Assembly: GCF_900099995.1 (NCBI RefSeq)
Contig: NZ_FNCZ01000011.1
Location: 62,001 to 126,000 of the forward strand
DNA from: Winogradskyella thalassocola
GTDB taxonomy: Bacteria; Bacteroidota; Bacteroidia; Flavobacteriales; Flavobacteriaceae
Direction: 5' to 3'
Length of the DNA stretch: 64,000 nucleotides
Below are positions 27,410-34,695 of this stretch, in pieces (the stretch's first letter is position 1; every line of letters starts with the position of its first letter). The notes under the pieces were generated by a model. That model worked only from the letters and a program-made list of their open reading frames with translations. It was not told where the DNA came from and searched no databases. A program made the translations under genes and the position numbers.

Positions 27410-28756
27410 GTGACTTTTAACGACCTTAATTTAAATACCCCTTTATATAACGCTTTAGACGACTTAGGCTTTGATACTCCTACTCCAATACAAGCAGAAT
27501 CTTTTAATGTAGTTGCTGCCGGTAAAGATGTCGTTGGTATTGCACAAACTGGTACTGGTAAGACCCTTGCCTATATGTTACCTATATTGAGAAATTTGAA
27601 GTTTTCGCAACAAGAAAACCCTAGAGTTTTGGTTTTAGTACCAACACGAGAATTAGTGGTTCAAGTTGTTAGTGAAATTGAAAAATTCTCTAAATACATT
27701 AACAATCGTGTTTTAGGTGTTTATGGTGGTACTAACATTAATACGCAAAAGCAAGCCGTTGCACAAGGGCAAGACATCATTGTTGCCACTCCTGGTCGAC
27801 TGTATGATTTAGCAGTGAGCCGCGTTTTACAGTTAAAGTCTATTCAAAAATTAGTGATTGATGAAGTTGATGTGATGTTAGACTTAGGTTTTAGACATCA
27901 ACTCCTTAATATTTTCGATATTTTACCTCCGCGTCGCCAAAACATTATGTATTCGGCAACGATGACTAAAGATGTTGATGATTTAATTACCGACTTTTTT
28001 AAAAGTCCAACAAAAATATCAATCGCAGTTTCTGGAACTCCATTAGAAAACATTAAACAAGAACGTTTTGATGTTCCTAATTTTTATACCAAAGTAAATC
28101 TATTAGAACATTTACTTCGTGATAAAGACGAATTCTCAAGAGTCTTAATTTTTGTGGCGTATAAGAAAATGGCAGATCGCCTTTTTGATCAGTTAGAAGA
28201 ATTGTTTCCGAATGAAACTTGTGTCATTCACTCTAACAAAACCCAAAATTACAGGTTGCGTAGTATAGAGCAATTTAGAGACGGTGAAAATCGTTTATTA
28301 GTAGCTACAGATGTTATGGCTAGAGGTTTGGATATAGAAGGTGTATCTCATGTTATTAATTTTGACACACCAGATTACCCTGAAAACTACATGCACAGAA
28401 TTGGTAGAACTGGTCGTGCTGAGAAAGAAGGACATACCATTTTGTTTTCTACTGAAAGCGAACAAGAAGGACTAGAACGTATTGAGGAATTAATGCAAAT
28501 GAAAATTGAAACCCTTGAGATTCCTGAGGATATTACAATTTCAACTGAATTAATTGAAGAAGAGCGTCCGCAAATACGTGAGCGAAATAATCCAACTAAA
28601 CGTCGTGATGAAGATGCTCCTGGACCAGCTTTCCATGAGAAATCAGAAAAAAACTCTAAAGAAAATTTAGGTGGTTCTTATAAATTTAAAATTGCAGCAA
28701 AATATAAGAAGCCAAAAACTAGAGGTGATAAGAATTATAATAGACGGAATAAGTAA
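27410..28756 (+). CDS. DEAD-box RNA helicase (motif II reads DEVD)
   Basis: A 448-residue RhlE/CshA-like ATP-dependent RNA helicase. The start is GTG at 27410 (MTFNDLNLN). In order are the Q motif with TPIQAESF, motif I AQTGTGKT near 46-53, PTRELV, TPGRL, motif II as DEVD (canonical DEAD), motif III SAT, ARGLDIEGVSHVINFD and HRIGRTGRAEKEG. The final 70 residues are lysine/arginine-rich and probably bind RNA. Such enzymes act in ribosome assembly, RNA turnover and cold adaptation. The third residue of motif II is tolerant in some relatives, so activity is probably kept. A terminator hairpin follows directly. Confidence 0.95.
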   Translation: MTFNDLNLNTPLYNALDDLGFDTPTPIQAESFNVVAAGKDVVGIAQTGTGKTLAYMLPILRNLKFSQQENPRVLVLVPTRELVVQVVSEIEKFSKYINNRVLGVYGGTNINTQKQAVAQGQDIIVATPGRLYDLAVSRVLQLKSIQKLVIDEVDVMLDLGFRHQLLNIFDILPPRRQNIMYSATMTKDVDDLITDFFKSPTKISIAVSGTPLENIKQERFDVPNFYTKVNLLEHLLRDKDEFSRVLIFVAYKKMADRLFDQLEELFPNETCVIHSNKTQNYRLRSIEQFRDGENRLLVATDVMARGLDIEGVSHVINFDTPDYPENYMHRIGRTGRAEKEGHTILFSTESEQEGLERIEELMQMKIETLEIPEDITISTELIEEERPQIRERNNPTKRRDEDAPGPAFHEKSEKNSKENLGGSYKFKIAAKYKKPKTRGDKNYNRRNK

Positions 28757-28778
28757 TAAGAGTTTCTACTCTTGTTTT
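28757..28778 (+). terminator. terminator of the DEAD-box helicase gene
   Basis: AAGAGT (28758-28763), a TTCT loop and ACTCTT (28768-28773) form a short stem followed by GTTTT, directly after the stop codon. The stem is short, so strength is uncertain. Confidence 0.5.
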
Positions 28779-28886
28779 AGTAAATCATCAACATTGTCAT
28801 TATAGTACAGGACTTAATATAATAGCTTTGCTACAACTATTTAGATGTAAATAATGAATAAGACCTGTCAGGTTTTACATTAGTAG

Positions 28887-29498
28887 TTAATACAATTCCT
28901 TTTCTATCAATATTCTCAGCTCTAATATTGAAATACCATCTTCGATAGTAACAGCATCATTCCAGTGTTTAAAGTCGATAAATCCGACTTTAGTAATTGT
29001 ATTAAACTCGCCTAAAATGTGATCGAGATATAAAAAAGCTAAGGTTTTATGTTTACTTGGCTCTGAATTCATATTTTTAATATAAATCTCAACGTCAACT
29101 TTTTCTTCTTTCTCATTAATTTGTGTTCGTATTGTTATATCTGAACTGGGATATTCTACACCGTCAAAATTTAACCCAATCTCGTCATTTGGCTGCCTAA
29201 ATTTTTTAATAATCCAATTGTCTAAATTTGGTTTGGAATCATAAAGCTTTTGCGTTGGAAGAATCCCGTCCTTCATGCCATCTGGTGTTATAATTAAAAC
29301 GACTTTACCATTTTCACCTAAAGTCATTTCCGGGAATAACAATGAATTATACTTTTTAAGCGTATTAGTCAATCTATTATATACAGTATAATCTTCAAAA
29401 TCGGAATGAATAAAAGCTTCCAGTTTAGTCTTATTTTTTAAAACCCAATTCCAGAATTTTTCTTCTTTTGATGACGTATTGAAAAAAGAAAGGAACAT
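28887..29498 (-). CDS. hypothetical protein, last gene of the AAA/coiled-coil gene run
   Basis: A 203-residue protein with no signal peptide or membrane segment. It opens with MFLSFFNTSSKEEKFWNWVLKN-type sequence, with aromatic residues spaced as in a helix. It continues with mixed alpha/beta sequence containing VVLIITPDGM near residue 66 and a C-terminal LAFLYLDHILGE segment. It is acidic and probably cytosolic. I recognise no family with confidence. The gene follows the membrane protein at 29519 after 20 bases on the same strand, so it belongs to the same transcription unit. A function can only be sought through its neighbours. Confidence 0.75.
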   Translation of the reverse strand: MFLSFFNTSSKEEKFWNWVLKNKTKLEAFIHSDFEDYTVYNRLTNTLKKYNSLLFPEMTLGENGKVVLIITPDGMKDGILPTQKLYDSKPNLDNWIIKKFRQPNDEIGLNFDGVEYPSSDITIRTQINEKEEKVDVEIYIKNMNSEPSKHKTLAFLYLDHILGEFNTITKVGFIDFKHWNDAVTIEDGISILELRILIEKELY

Positions 29499-29518
29499 AA
29501 TGTTGATAGAATTAAAAG

Positions 29519-30040
29519 TTAAAAGAAGCTACTAAAGTATAGATTATTTTGACTTATATATACTAGCAAACTCAAACCACAACCGAGAATAAATGCCATA
29601 AGATTATATGTCGATAATGATTTTTTTTCTAAACCATAAACACTCTTAAACGTTGGTGTGCTATTAAGTAAATAAATTGAAAGCATTGGTAATACTAAAA
29701 AAGCAATGAAAATAACCATATACACATCTAAAACATCATTAAACGTCAAATCAAATAATAAATTTGTAATAATGCGACAAAACAGAAAATAAAAATAAGT
29801 CAGAATAAGTATCCAACTGAATCTGTTTTTATAAAAAATAGCTATAACAGGAATCAGAAAAACCAAGAATAATTTAAATATTCCATATATTGAAATGGTT
29901 CTATAAATAGATTTTAGACTATAAGAAAGACCATTTAAATCATGAATATTTACAAGCCTATAGATATTTGCAGTAAGATATAAAACAAAAATTAGAAGAA
30001 TGATAGCATAAACAACATATACTTGTTTCAACTTTTTCAT
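29519..30040 (-). CDS. hypothetical membrane protein (four to five transmembrane segments)
   Basis: A 173-residue polytopic protein starting at the ATG at 30040 (MKKLKQVYVV). An in-frame GTG five codons upstream would overlap the preceding gene and is less likely. Hydrophobic segments are evident at about residues 7-27, 45-65, 68-90, 105-125 and 143-163. No catalytic motif is visible. It follows the 565-residue membrane protein by 4 bases, so the two are likely translated together and may form a complex. No family was recognised. Confidence 0.72.
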   Translation of the reverse strand: MKKLKQVYVVYAIILLIFVLYLTANIYRLVNIHDLNGLSYSLKSIYRTISIYGIFKLFLVFLIPVIAIFYKNRFSWILILTYFYFLFCRIITNLLFDLTFNDVLDVYMVIFIAFLVLPMLSIYLLNSTPTFKSVYGLEKKSLSTYNLMAFILGCGLSLLVYISQNNLYFSSFF

Positions 30041-30044
30041 TACA

Positions 30045-31742
30045 TTATTGTCCACCAGCAGCCTTCAAAGAATCTAGCTGACGTTGCAAAGCATTTATCA
30101 TATCCGAATTATCTTCTACTTTTGGAATACGCATTAAGGAATCTATTTCTTGTTCCATAATGTCTTCATCTTTAGGTTTTTCATTATAGAAATAACCAAT
30201 ACCTTCACTTGCTCTCCAAGCTTCGTTTAGTTGATTATAAACTTCTTGATCCCATGTGCTTGGATGCTTTACATCAATCCAAATCACATCTCTGTATTCG
30301 CTGTCAATCAATACTAAATCTGGTGTTGCAGAACCGTCAAACTGTTGTGCATCTGTAGAACTTATTGATGATATGGTTCCTAAGAAAAACATACGTTTTC
30401 TACCCGCAATGTCTTTAATATAAGGTCTAAATTCTACAGGTGTACTTGCCGTCCAATCGTATTCTTTTTTAGACTCTTTTACTTTTAATGGCATCGCAGA
30501 AACACCTGCATAACCTTGCTTTCTAGTGGCATGATCATAATAGTATAATTTGTCAGTTCCATCAGCAGGTACAAACACACTATAACTTAAACTGGTACGC
30601 TCATCTCCTACCGGCTCTAACCCAAACCAATGATATAATCCACTGTAAGCATCGCTATTTGAACCCGAAAAATTGAAGTCAGTAACATAAGGTTGTTGAT
30701 TTTGATCTTTAGGCATCACAGGAATTTTCACAGCCGTTTTCATGTTCCAAGGTAACGGATCACTAAATCCACCTAAAAACTTTAACGATTCTGCTTCTAG
30801 TTGAGACACCTTTTCAGATAAGGTATTTTGCTTCATTAAGAACGGATAATTCTTAATGTCATCAGGACTCACATACGTTCCTTTTCCTATTAAAATCCGC
30901 TCCATGTAATCATTAAAATCGTGTTCTCCGTTTTCAATAATCATCACACCCCCAAAACTTGGATATGGAAAAAAGAAGCCTTTCCATTTAATTAAACTCA
31001 CCACTTGCACCCATTCTCCATTATCATTTTTCATGTAAAAGGTATCACTAGGCTCGTGATTAAATAGCATCCAAGGATTAAAGCGCTGCACTACGGCATT
31101 GTAGGTATTTCTACTAAATTTTAAAGATTCACCAATTGAAAACGTCACATCAATACGATTCTCATTAGAAAATCTAGGAAATGGTGTGGTACTACTTACC
31201 GAAAATACTTCTTCTGTATTATCGCTAATACGTTGCATAACGTACTTTTCACTTGGTTGAATGGCCATCGTCCATTTATTCTGATCGTCTACTCTAACCA
31301 AGTGAGGTAACGACACATCTTTAGTTTCACCAACACTTTCATTAGCCATAGAAAAGATGTTTCGTAACGGTTGAATACGTTCGTTTTGAGTTAATGGTAA
31401 TTCATCTATTTCAACTTTATTCAGACTATTAAATACATTATACGTTTTCATGTAATCGTACATTTTATAATGCCAACCTACAACATATAATAATCCAAAG
31501 AAGATAATGAGCAATGCTAAAACTCCTAATCGACTCCCTACTTTAGCTGATTTTCTGAATTTTCGTAAACCAAAAAACAGAATTAACGCACTAACTAATA
31601 AAACAAAAATATACTTTCGTAGAAATAGTAGAACAAGCTGATAATCATCCCTAAAAAAGAACAATAACACTAATAATAGCAATACCACAAAAACAGTGAT
31701 TCGTTTTTGTTTACCTCCTTTGTTCCAATAGTTTTTTATCAT
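30045..31742 (-). CDS. hypothetical membrane-anchored protein with large soluble domain
   Basis: A 565-residue protein of unknown function. The basic N-terminus (KGGKQKR) is followed by three hydrophobic segments at about residues 15-32, 38-58 and 72-92. About 470 soluble residues follow, rich in aromatic and polar residues and probably beta-sheet (TPFPRFSNENRIDV, DFNFSGSNSDAYSG). The C-terminus is acidic, helical and possibly coiled (DMINALQRQLDSLKAAGGQ). The positive-inside rule suggests the large domain is outside the cytoplasm if there are three segments. Four bases separate it from the next membrane gene. A structured repeat fills the gap to the upstream gene. Confidence 0.78.
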   Translation of the reverse strand: MIKNYWNKGGKQKRITVFVVLLLLVLLFFFRDDYQLVLLFLRKYIFVLLVSALILFFGLRKFRKSAKVGSRLGVLALLIIFFGLLYVVGWHYKMYDYMKTYNVFNSLNKVEIDELPLTQNERIQPLRNIFSMANESVGETKDVSLPHLVRVDDQNKWTMAIQPSEKYVMQRISDNTEEVFSVSSTTPFPRFSNENRIDVTFSIGESLKFSRNTYNAVVQRFNPWMLFNHEPSDTFYMKNDNGEWVQVVSLIKWKGFFFPYPSFGGVMIIENGEHDFNDYMERILIGKGTYVSPDDIKNYPFLMKQNTLSEKVSQLEAESLKFLGGFSDPLPWNMKTAVKIPVMPKDQNQQPYVTDFNFSGSNSDAYSGLYHWFGLEPVGDERTSLSYSVFVPADGTDKLYYYDHATRKQGYAGVSAMPLKVKESKKEYDWTASTPVEFRPYIKDIAGRKRMFFLGTISSISSTDAQQFDGSATPDLVLIDSEYRDVIWIDVKHPSTWDQEVYNQLNEAWRASEGIGYFYNEKPKDEDIMEQEIDSLMRIPKVEDNSDMINALQRQLDSLKAAGGQ

Positions 31743-31752
31743 AGTAATTGTT

Positions 31753-31854
31753 TGTCATTGCGAAGTTGACATTTTTGTCAACTGTGGCAATCTGTTCGTT
31801 ATTTTATAAATATAATAATGTTAATGAGATACTTCGACTGCGCTCAGTATGACA
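31753..31854. repeat. composite repeat with TGTCA/TGACA ends (copy A)
   Basis: The element begins TGTCATTGCGA and ends CTCAGTATGACA. AGTTGACA (31764-31771) and TGTCAACT (31776-31783) form a perfect 8-bp hairpin with a TTTT loop, itself inside an ATTGC/GCAAT outer stem. The right part (31826-31854) is the same family as the piece inside tilS. A second copy with compensatory stem changes is at 34561-34668. Confidence 0.75.
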
Positions 31855-31861
31855 TTTAGGA

Positions 31862-32398
31862 TTACATAAGACCCTTATCTTTCAAACGGTCACGTGCACT
31901 TGGTTTTTCTATTTCAGGTTCTGTTTTAATTTCTTTCTTTGCTTCCTCAACCACTTTAGGTTCTCTGGTTCTTAGATCCTCTATAAAATCTTTACCTTTT
32001 TCAACGACATCATCAAACTTGTCTTCTAAGGATTCACTTTGTTCCTCAATAACTTCAGACGATTTAATTACAAAACCAGCAATATAAGTTCCTAAAAGTG
32101 TTCCAACAGCAAAAGATGCAAATGCAGAAACGCCGTTATAACTACTAAAAACAGCAATTGGCGTTAAGAACTCTACGATTAACGCGGATACCAAAACCAA
32201 ACTAACCACAAAAATAATACGTGGCAAAAGTGATTGTTGGTAAACAAATCCTTTTGGATTATCAGGACTCATTTGTAGCTCTTTACTATTCACTATTTTA
32301 TTTAAAAAGCGATATGTAGTATTGCTATTAGATTCTCTCCAATACAGAAAGATTCCGAATAAAATGGCGGCTATAAATATAACGAGTTCAATTCCCAT
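31862..32398 (-). CDS. hypothetical membrane protein with charged C-terminal tail
   Basis: A 178-residue protein with hydrophobic segments at about residues 3-19, 58-78 and 88-110, the last being glycine-rich (FAVGTLLGTYIAGF). The C-terminal 65 residues are highly charged and probably helical or coiled (SLEDKFDDVVEKGKDFIEDL), ending in a lysine-rich KPSARDRLKDKGLM tail likely in the cytoplasm. It could dock a cytosolic partner such as the coiled-coil protein or ATPase encoded upstream; this is inference. No known family was recognised. It sits in the middle of the ten-gene minus-strand run. Confidence 0.75.
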   Translation of the reverse strand: MGIELVIFIAAILFGIFLYWRESNSNTTYRFLNKIVNSKELQMSPDNPKGFVYQQSLLPRIIFVVSLVLVSALIVEFLTPIAVFSSYNGVSAFASFAVGTLLGTYIAGFVIKSSEVIEEQSESLEDKFDDVVEKGKDFIEDLRTREPKVVEEAKKEIKTEPEIEKPSARDRLKDKGLM

Positions 32399-32465
32399 GG
32401 TTGTAAAAGTTAGAAGTTGGAAGCAGTTAAGATTGAAGCACGAAGCTAGAAATTTGCTGACAACT
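32399..32465. repeat. degenerate AGAAGTTGGAAGC-type purine repeat in an intergenic gap
   Basis: The sequence before the 31862 gene contains successive degenerate seven- to nine-base purine-rich units such as AGTTAGAAG, TTGGAAGC, TTGAAGC and CGAAGCTAGAAA. A similar composition occurs at 36660-36725. Function unknown. Confidence 0.4.
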
Positions 32466-32539
32466 TGAATTAATATTTTCTATGCGTATTTGCGTTTTTG
32501 CAAACAAAAAAAATGCTCTACTAAATTAGTCTAAAATTA

Positions 32540-33775
32540 TCAAATATTGTTACGGATTCTTTCAATTACCCAATCCTTAAAAGAATCATCCCAAGTCAAA
32601 TAATTTATATAAAACTGTTCTTTATCATACCAATACAAGAATAACACATCCATTGGAGCAATGTTAATGAGTAACTTATGAATTAAATCGCGATGCTCAG
32701 AAGACAGCGATGAATGTGGCTGATGCAAAGCAAAATAAAAGGCCTGATCTACAATATCTTCAATTTTATAGGCATTACTACGTTCTAATTTTTCAAGATA
32801 TATTTCGACACTCATCACCTGCTTTCTGGCATTGATGTCTATTTTGTTTAAATAACTTTTAAATAATACATTATCATTTAAAATATCCTTAATAGGATGT
32901 TCAGTCTCTTTTAAAAACTGAGCTAATTCATACTTCTTAACGCGATCGTAATTTGGTGTTTTTACTAACGTTTCCAAATCACATTCAATAATTAAATGAT
33001 CTTTTAACTTATCTACTAATTCTGGTTGCTCAATATGATAAATCAGTACATCGTGAATGGTATCTTTTATCGCTTCCTTATAATGTTCTTTACTTTCAAA
33101 AACGACTATCGGTTTTATGAAATCACGAAGTAAATACACTCCATCAAAAGCCCTTGTGTAAAACGAATCTGTTCTAAATTGTAATGGATGTAAGCTTAAA
33201 TCTCTATCTCTTAAATCGCCAAATGTATTTGCAGAATCTAGTAATTGTTGATGAATGCCTTCATCTATAAAGTTATTCCCATTTTTAAATTTATCAACGA
33301 GATGTAACTGATCTTTTTGAACCTGTTCTAAGTTATCTATAAGCTTGAATGTGATATTGATTTTATCATATTTCAAGACATCTAAAGGCTCATAAAACAC
33401 ATCGATATTCTGATCAAAATCAATACAAATGGCAGAGTCTCTAGTAATATCATTAATTTTTTGACCATGTGTTCTAAATACATGTTGCATCATTTCCCTA
33501 TCAAAAGAATGAAACGGCAGATAGACGGGTTTTCCTTTTTGTAATGGTGAAATAATAATCCCATTGGGGTTTGCATCGCCATGATTAAGGTAATGCATGT
33601 TTTTCTTTTCTTCAGCAATATCAGGACTCCAACCAAGACCATCAATAAAAAATGAGGTTAACTTTGTTTCTGAAAACCCCAAGGTTTTTAAGCACTTGTT
33701 GTAACGCTCAACTAGTTTTCCACTTATAGGAATAAGATCACTTCGGTATAGGTTGGCTTGTTTTAGTTTATTCAT
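32540..33775 (-). CDS. hypothetical protein of the AAA/coiled-coil gene run
   Basis: A 411-residue, probably cytosolic protein without a signal peptide or membrane segment. The N-terminal 120 residues include FFIDGLGWSPDIAEEKKN and the repeated-histidine segment LPFHSFDREMMQHVFRTHGQ. The rest is helical and rich in leucine and charged residues, ending in YWYDKEQFYINYLTWDDSF. It appears to be a conserved flavobacterial protein of unknown function; I cannot assign it to a domain family securely. Position and strand place it with the AAA+ ATPase and membrane genes, although repeats separate it from both neighbours. Confidence 0.75.
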   Translation of the reverse strand: MNKLKQANLYRSDLIPISGKLVERYNKCLKTLGFSETKLTSFFIDGLGWSPDIAEEKKNMHYLNHGDANPNGIIISPLQKGKPVYLPFHSFDREMMQHVFRTHGQKINDITRDSAICIDFDQNIDVFYEPLDVLKYDKINITFKLIDNLEQVQKDQLHLVDKFKNGNNFIDEGIHQQLLDSANTFGDLRDRDLSLHPLQFRTDSFYTRAFDGVYLLRDFIKPIVVFESKEHYKEAIKDTIHDVLIYHIEQPELVDKLKDHLIIECDLETLVKTPNYDRVKKYELAQFLKETEHPIKDILNDNVLFKSYLNKIDINARKQVMSVEIYLEKLERSNAYKIEDIVDQAFYFALHQPHSSLSSEHRDLIHKLLINIAPMDVLFLYWYDKEQFYINYLTWDDSFKDWVIERIRNNI

Positions 33776-33932
33776 CTTGTTGCTGTCTTTCGGCTTCGCT
33801 CAAGATAAACTTCAGCGGTAATCTCATTATTTGTAATTAAATCTCACTATTTATAAATCGCTTAAAAATCATCGAACGATTTTAAAACTATTTATCTCTA
33901 AACACGATAGGTTTTATTTGACCTTCTTTTAT

Positions 33933-33960
33933 GACATCAGATTCCTGCCTTCTCGGGAAT
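33933..33960. repeat. GGAAT-type dispersed repeat forming the NUDIX gene 3' end
   Basis: ATTCCTGCC and CTCGGGAAT make an imperfect inverted repeat preceded by GACATCAG, related to the hairpin at 4703-4727. The last codons and the stop of the NUDIX gene lie inside it. The 33776-33932 stretch next to it also holds a TTCGGCTTCGCTCAAGAT sequence of similar character and an AAAATC/GATTTT hairpin. Confidence 0.6.
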
Positions 33961-34551
33961 TAATAATTTGTTAATCTGAACATATTGCAATAACATAATC
34001 GTTTTTGCATCTATAATCTCTTCTTTTTTAATCATTTCTAAAGCTTCTGAAAACGGAATTTCAAGAATTTCAATGTCTTCATCTTCACTTTCTAATCCCC
34101 CACCTTTGCTGATTTTCATGTTCTCATCATATTCTGCCACAAATAAGAACATCTTTTCTGTTAGAGCTCCGGGTGATGTATATGCCGTTAAAACTAGTTT
34201 TGCTTCACTTATTTTATAACCTACTTCTTCTTCTGTTTCCCTAATTATGGTTTCTAAAGGCTTATCATTATTATCAATTGCTCCTGCACAGGCTTCAATT
34301 GACATACCTTCCCTACTATTGTTCTCATAAGCAGGCATACGGAACTGTTTAGTAAGAATAACCGTTTGTCTTTCTACATTGTATAGTAATATCGCAGCGC
34401 CATTTCCTCGATTATAACATTCCCGTGATAAACGTTTCCATTCTCCATTTTTAAATTGATAATCGTAATCTATTCTATCTAATCTTGCCCATTCTTTAGA
34501 AAGGGTTGTTTTAGTTATATTTTTTAGGTTATTCATATTTTTACAAAACAT
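33937..34551 (-). CDS. NUDIX hydrolase, NudK/ADP-sugar pyrophosphatase-like
   Basis: A 204-residue NUDIX hydrolase. The Nudix box runs CAGAIDNNDKPLETIIRE, then TEEEVGY, near residues 88-112. It keeps the R-E-x-x-E-E-x-G core, with Asp in place of the first Glu as in some NudK relatives. YTSPGALTEKMFLFVAEYD follows, characteristic of the GDP-mannose/ADP-ribose pyrophosphatase branch. It probably cleaves a nucleoside diphosphate sugar. The start may be the ATG at 34551 or a second ATG at 34536. The C-terminal IPEKAGI is encoded by a dispersed repeat that also supplies the stop. It is embedded in the AAA/coiled-coil gene run; involvement is unclear. Confidence 0.9.
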   Translation of the reverse strand: MFCKNMNNLKNITKTTLSKEWARLDRIDYDYQFKNGEWKRLSRECYNRGNGAAILLYNVERQTVILTKQFRMPAYENNSREGMSIEACAGAIDNNDKPLETIIRETEEEVGYKISEAKLVLTAYTSPGALTEKMFLFVAEYDENMKISKGGGLESEDEDIEILEIPFSEALEMIKKEEIIDAKTIMLLQYVQINKLLIPEKAGI

Positions 34552-34560
34552 TCTATTTTA

Positions 34561-34668
34561 TGTCATTGCGAAGCTAACATCATTGTTAGCTGTGGCAATC
34601 TGCTTGTTGGTTAGGTTTTCCCATTATGAGATTCCTCGTCGCTCGTGCCTCGCTTTGTCGGAATGACA
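34561..34668. repeat. composite repeat with TGTCA/TGACA ends (copy B)
   Basis: Begins TGTCATTGCGA and ends GTCGGAATGACA. AGCTAACA (34572-34579), a TCAT loop and TGTTAGCT (34584-34591) form a perfect 8-bp hairpin. Compared with copy A at 31753-31854, two stem base pairs differ and both are compensated. The element lies just upstream of the NUDIX gene and 3' of the AAA ATPase gene. Confidence 0.75.
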
Positions 34669-34695
34669 TAGACTTCATACTTTTAATATTTCACT

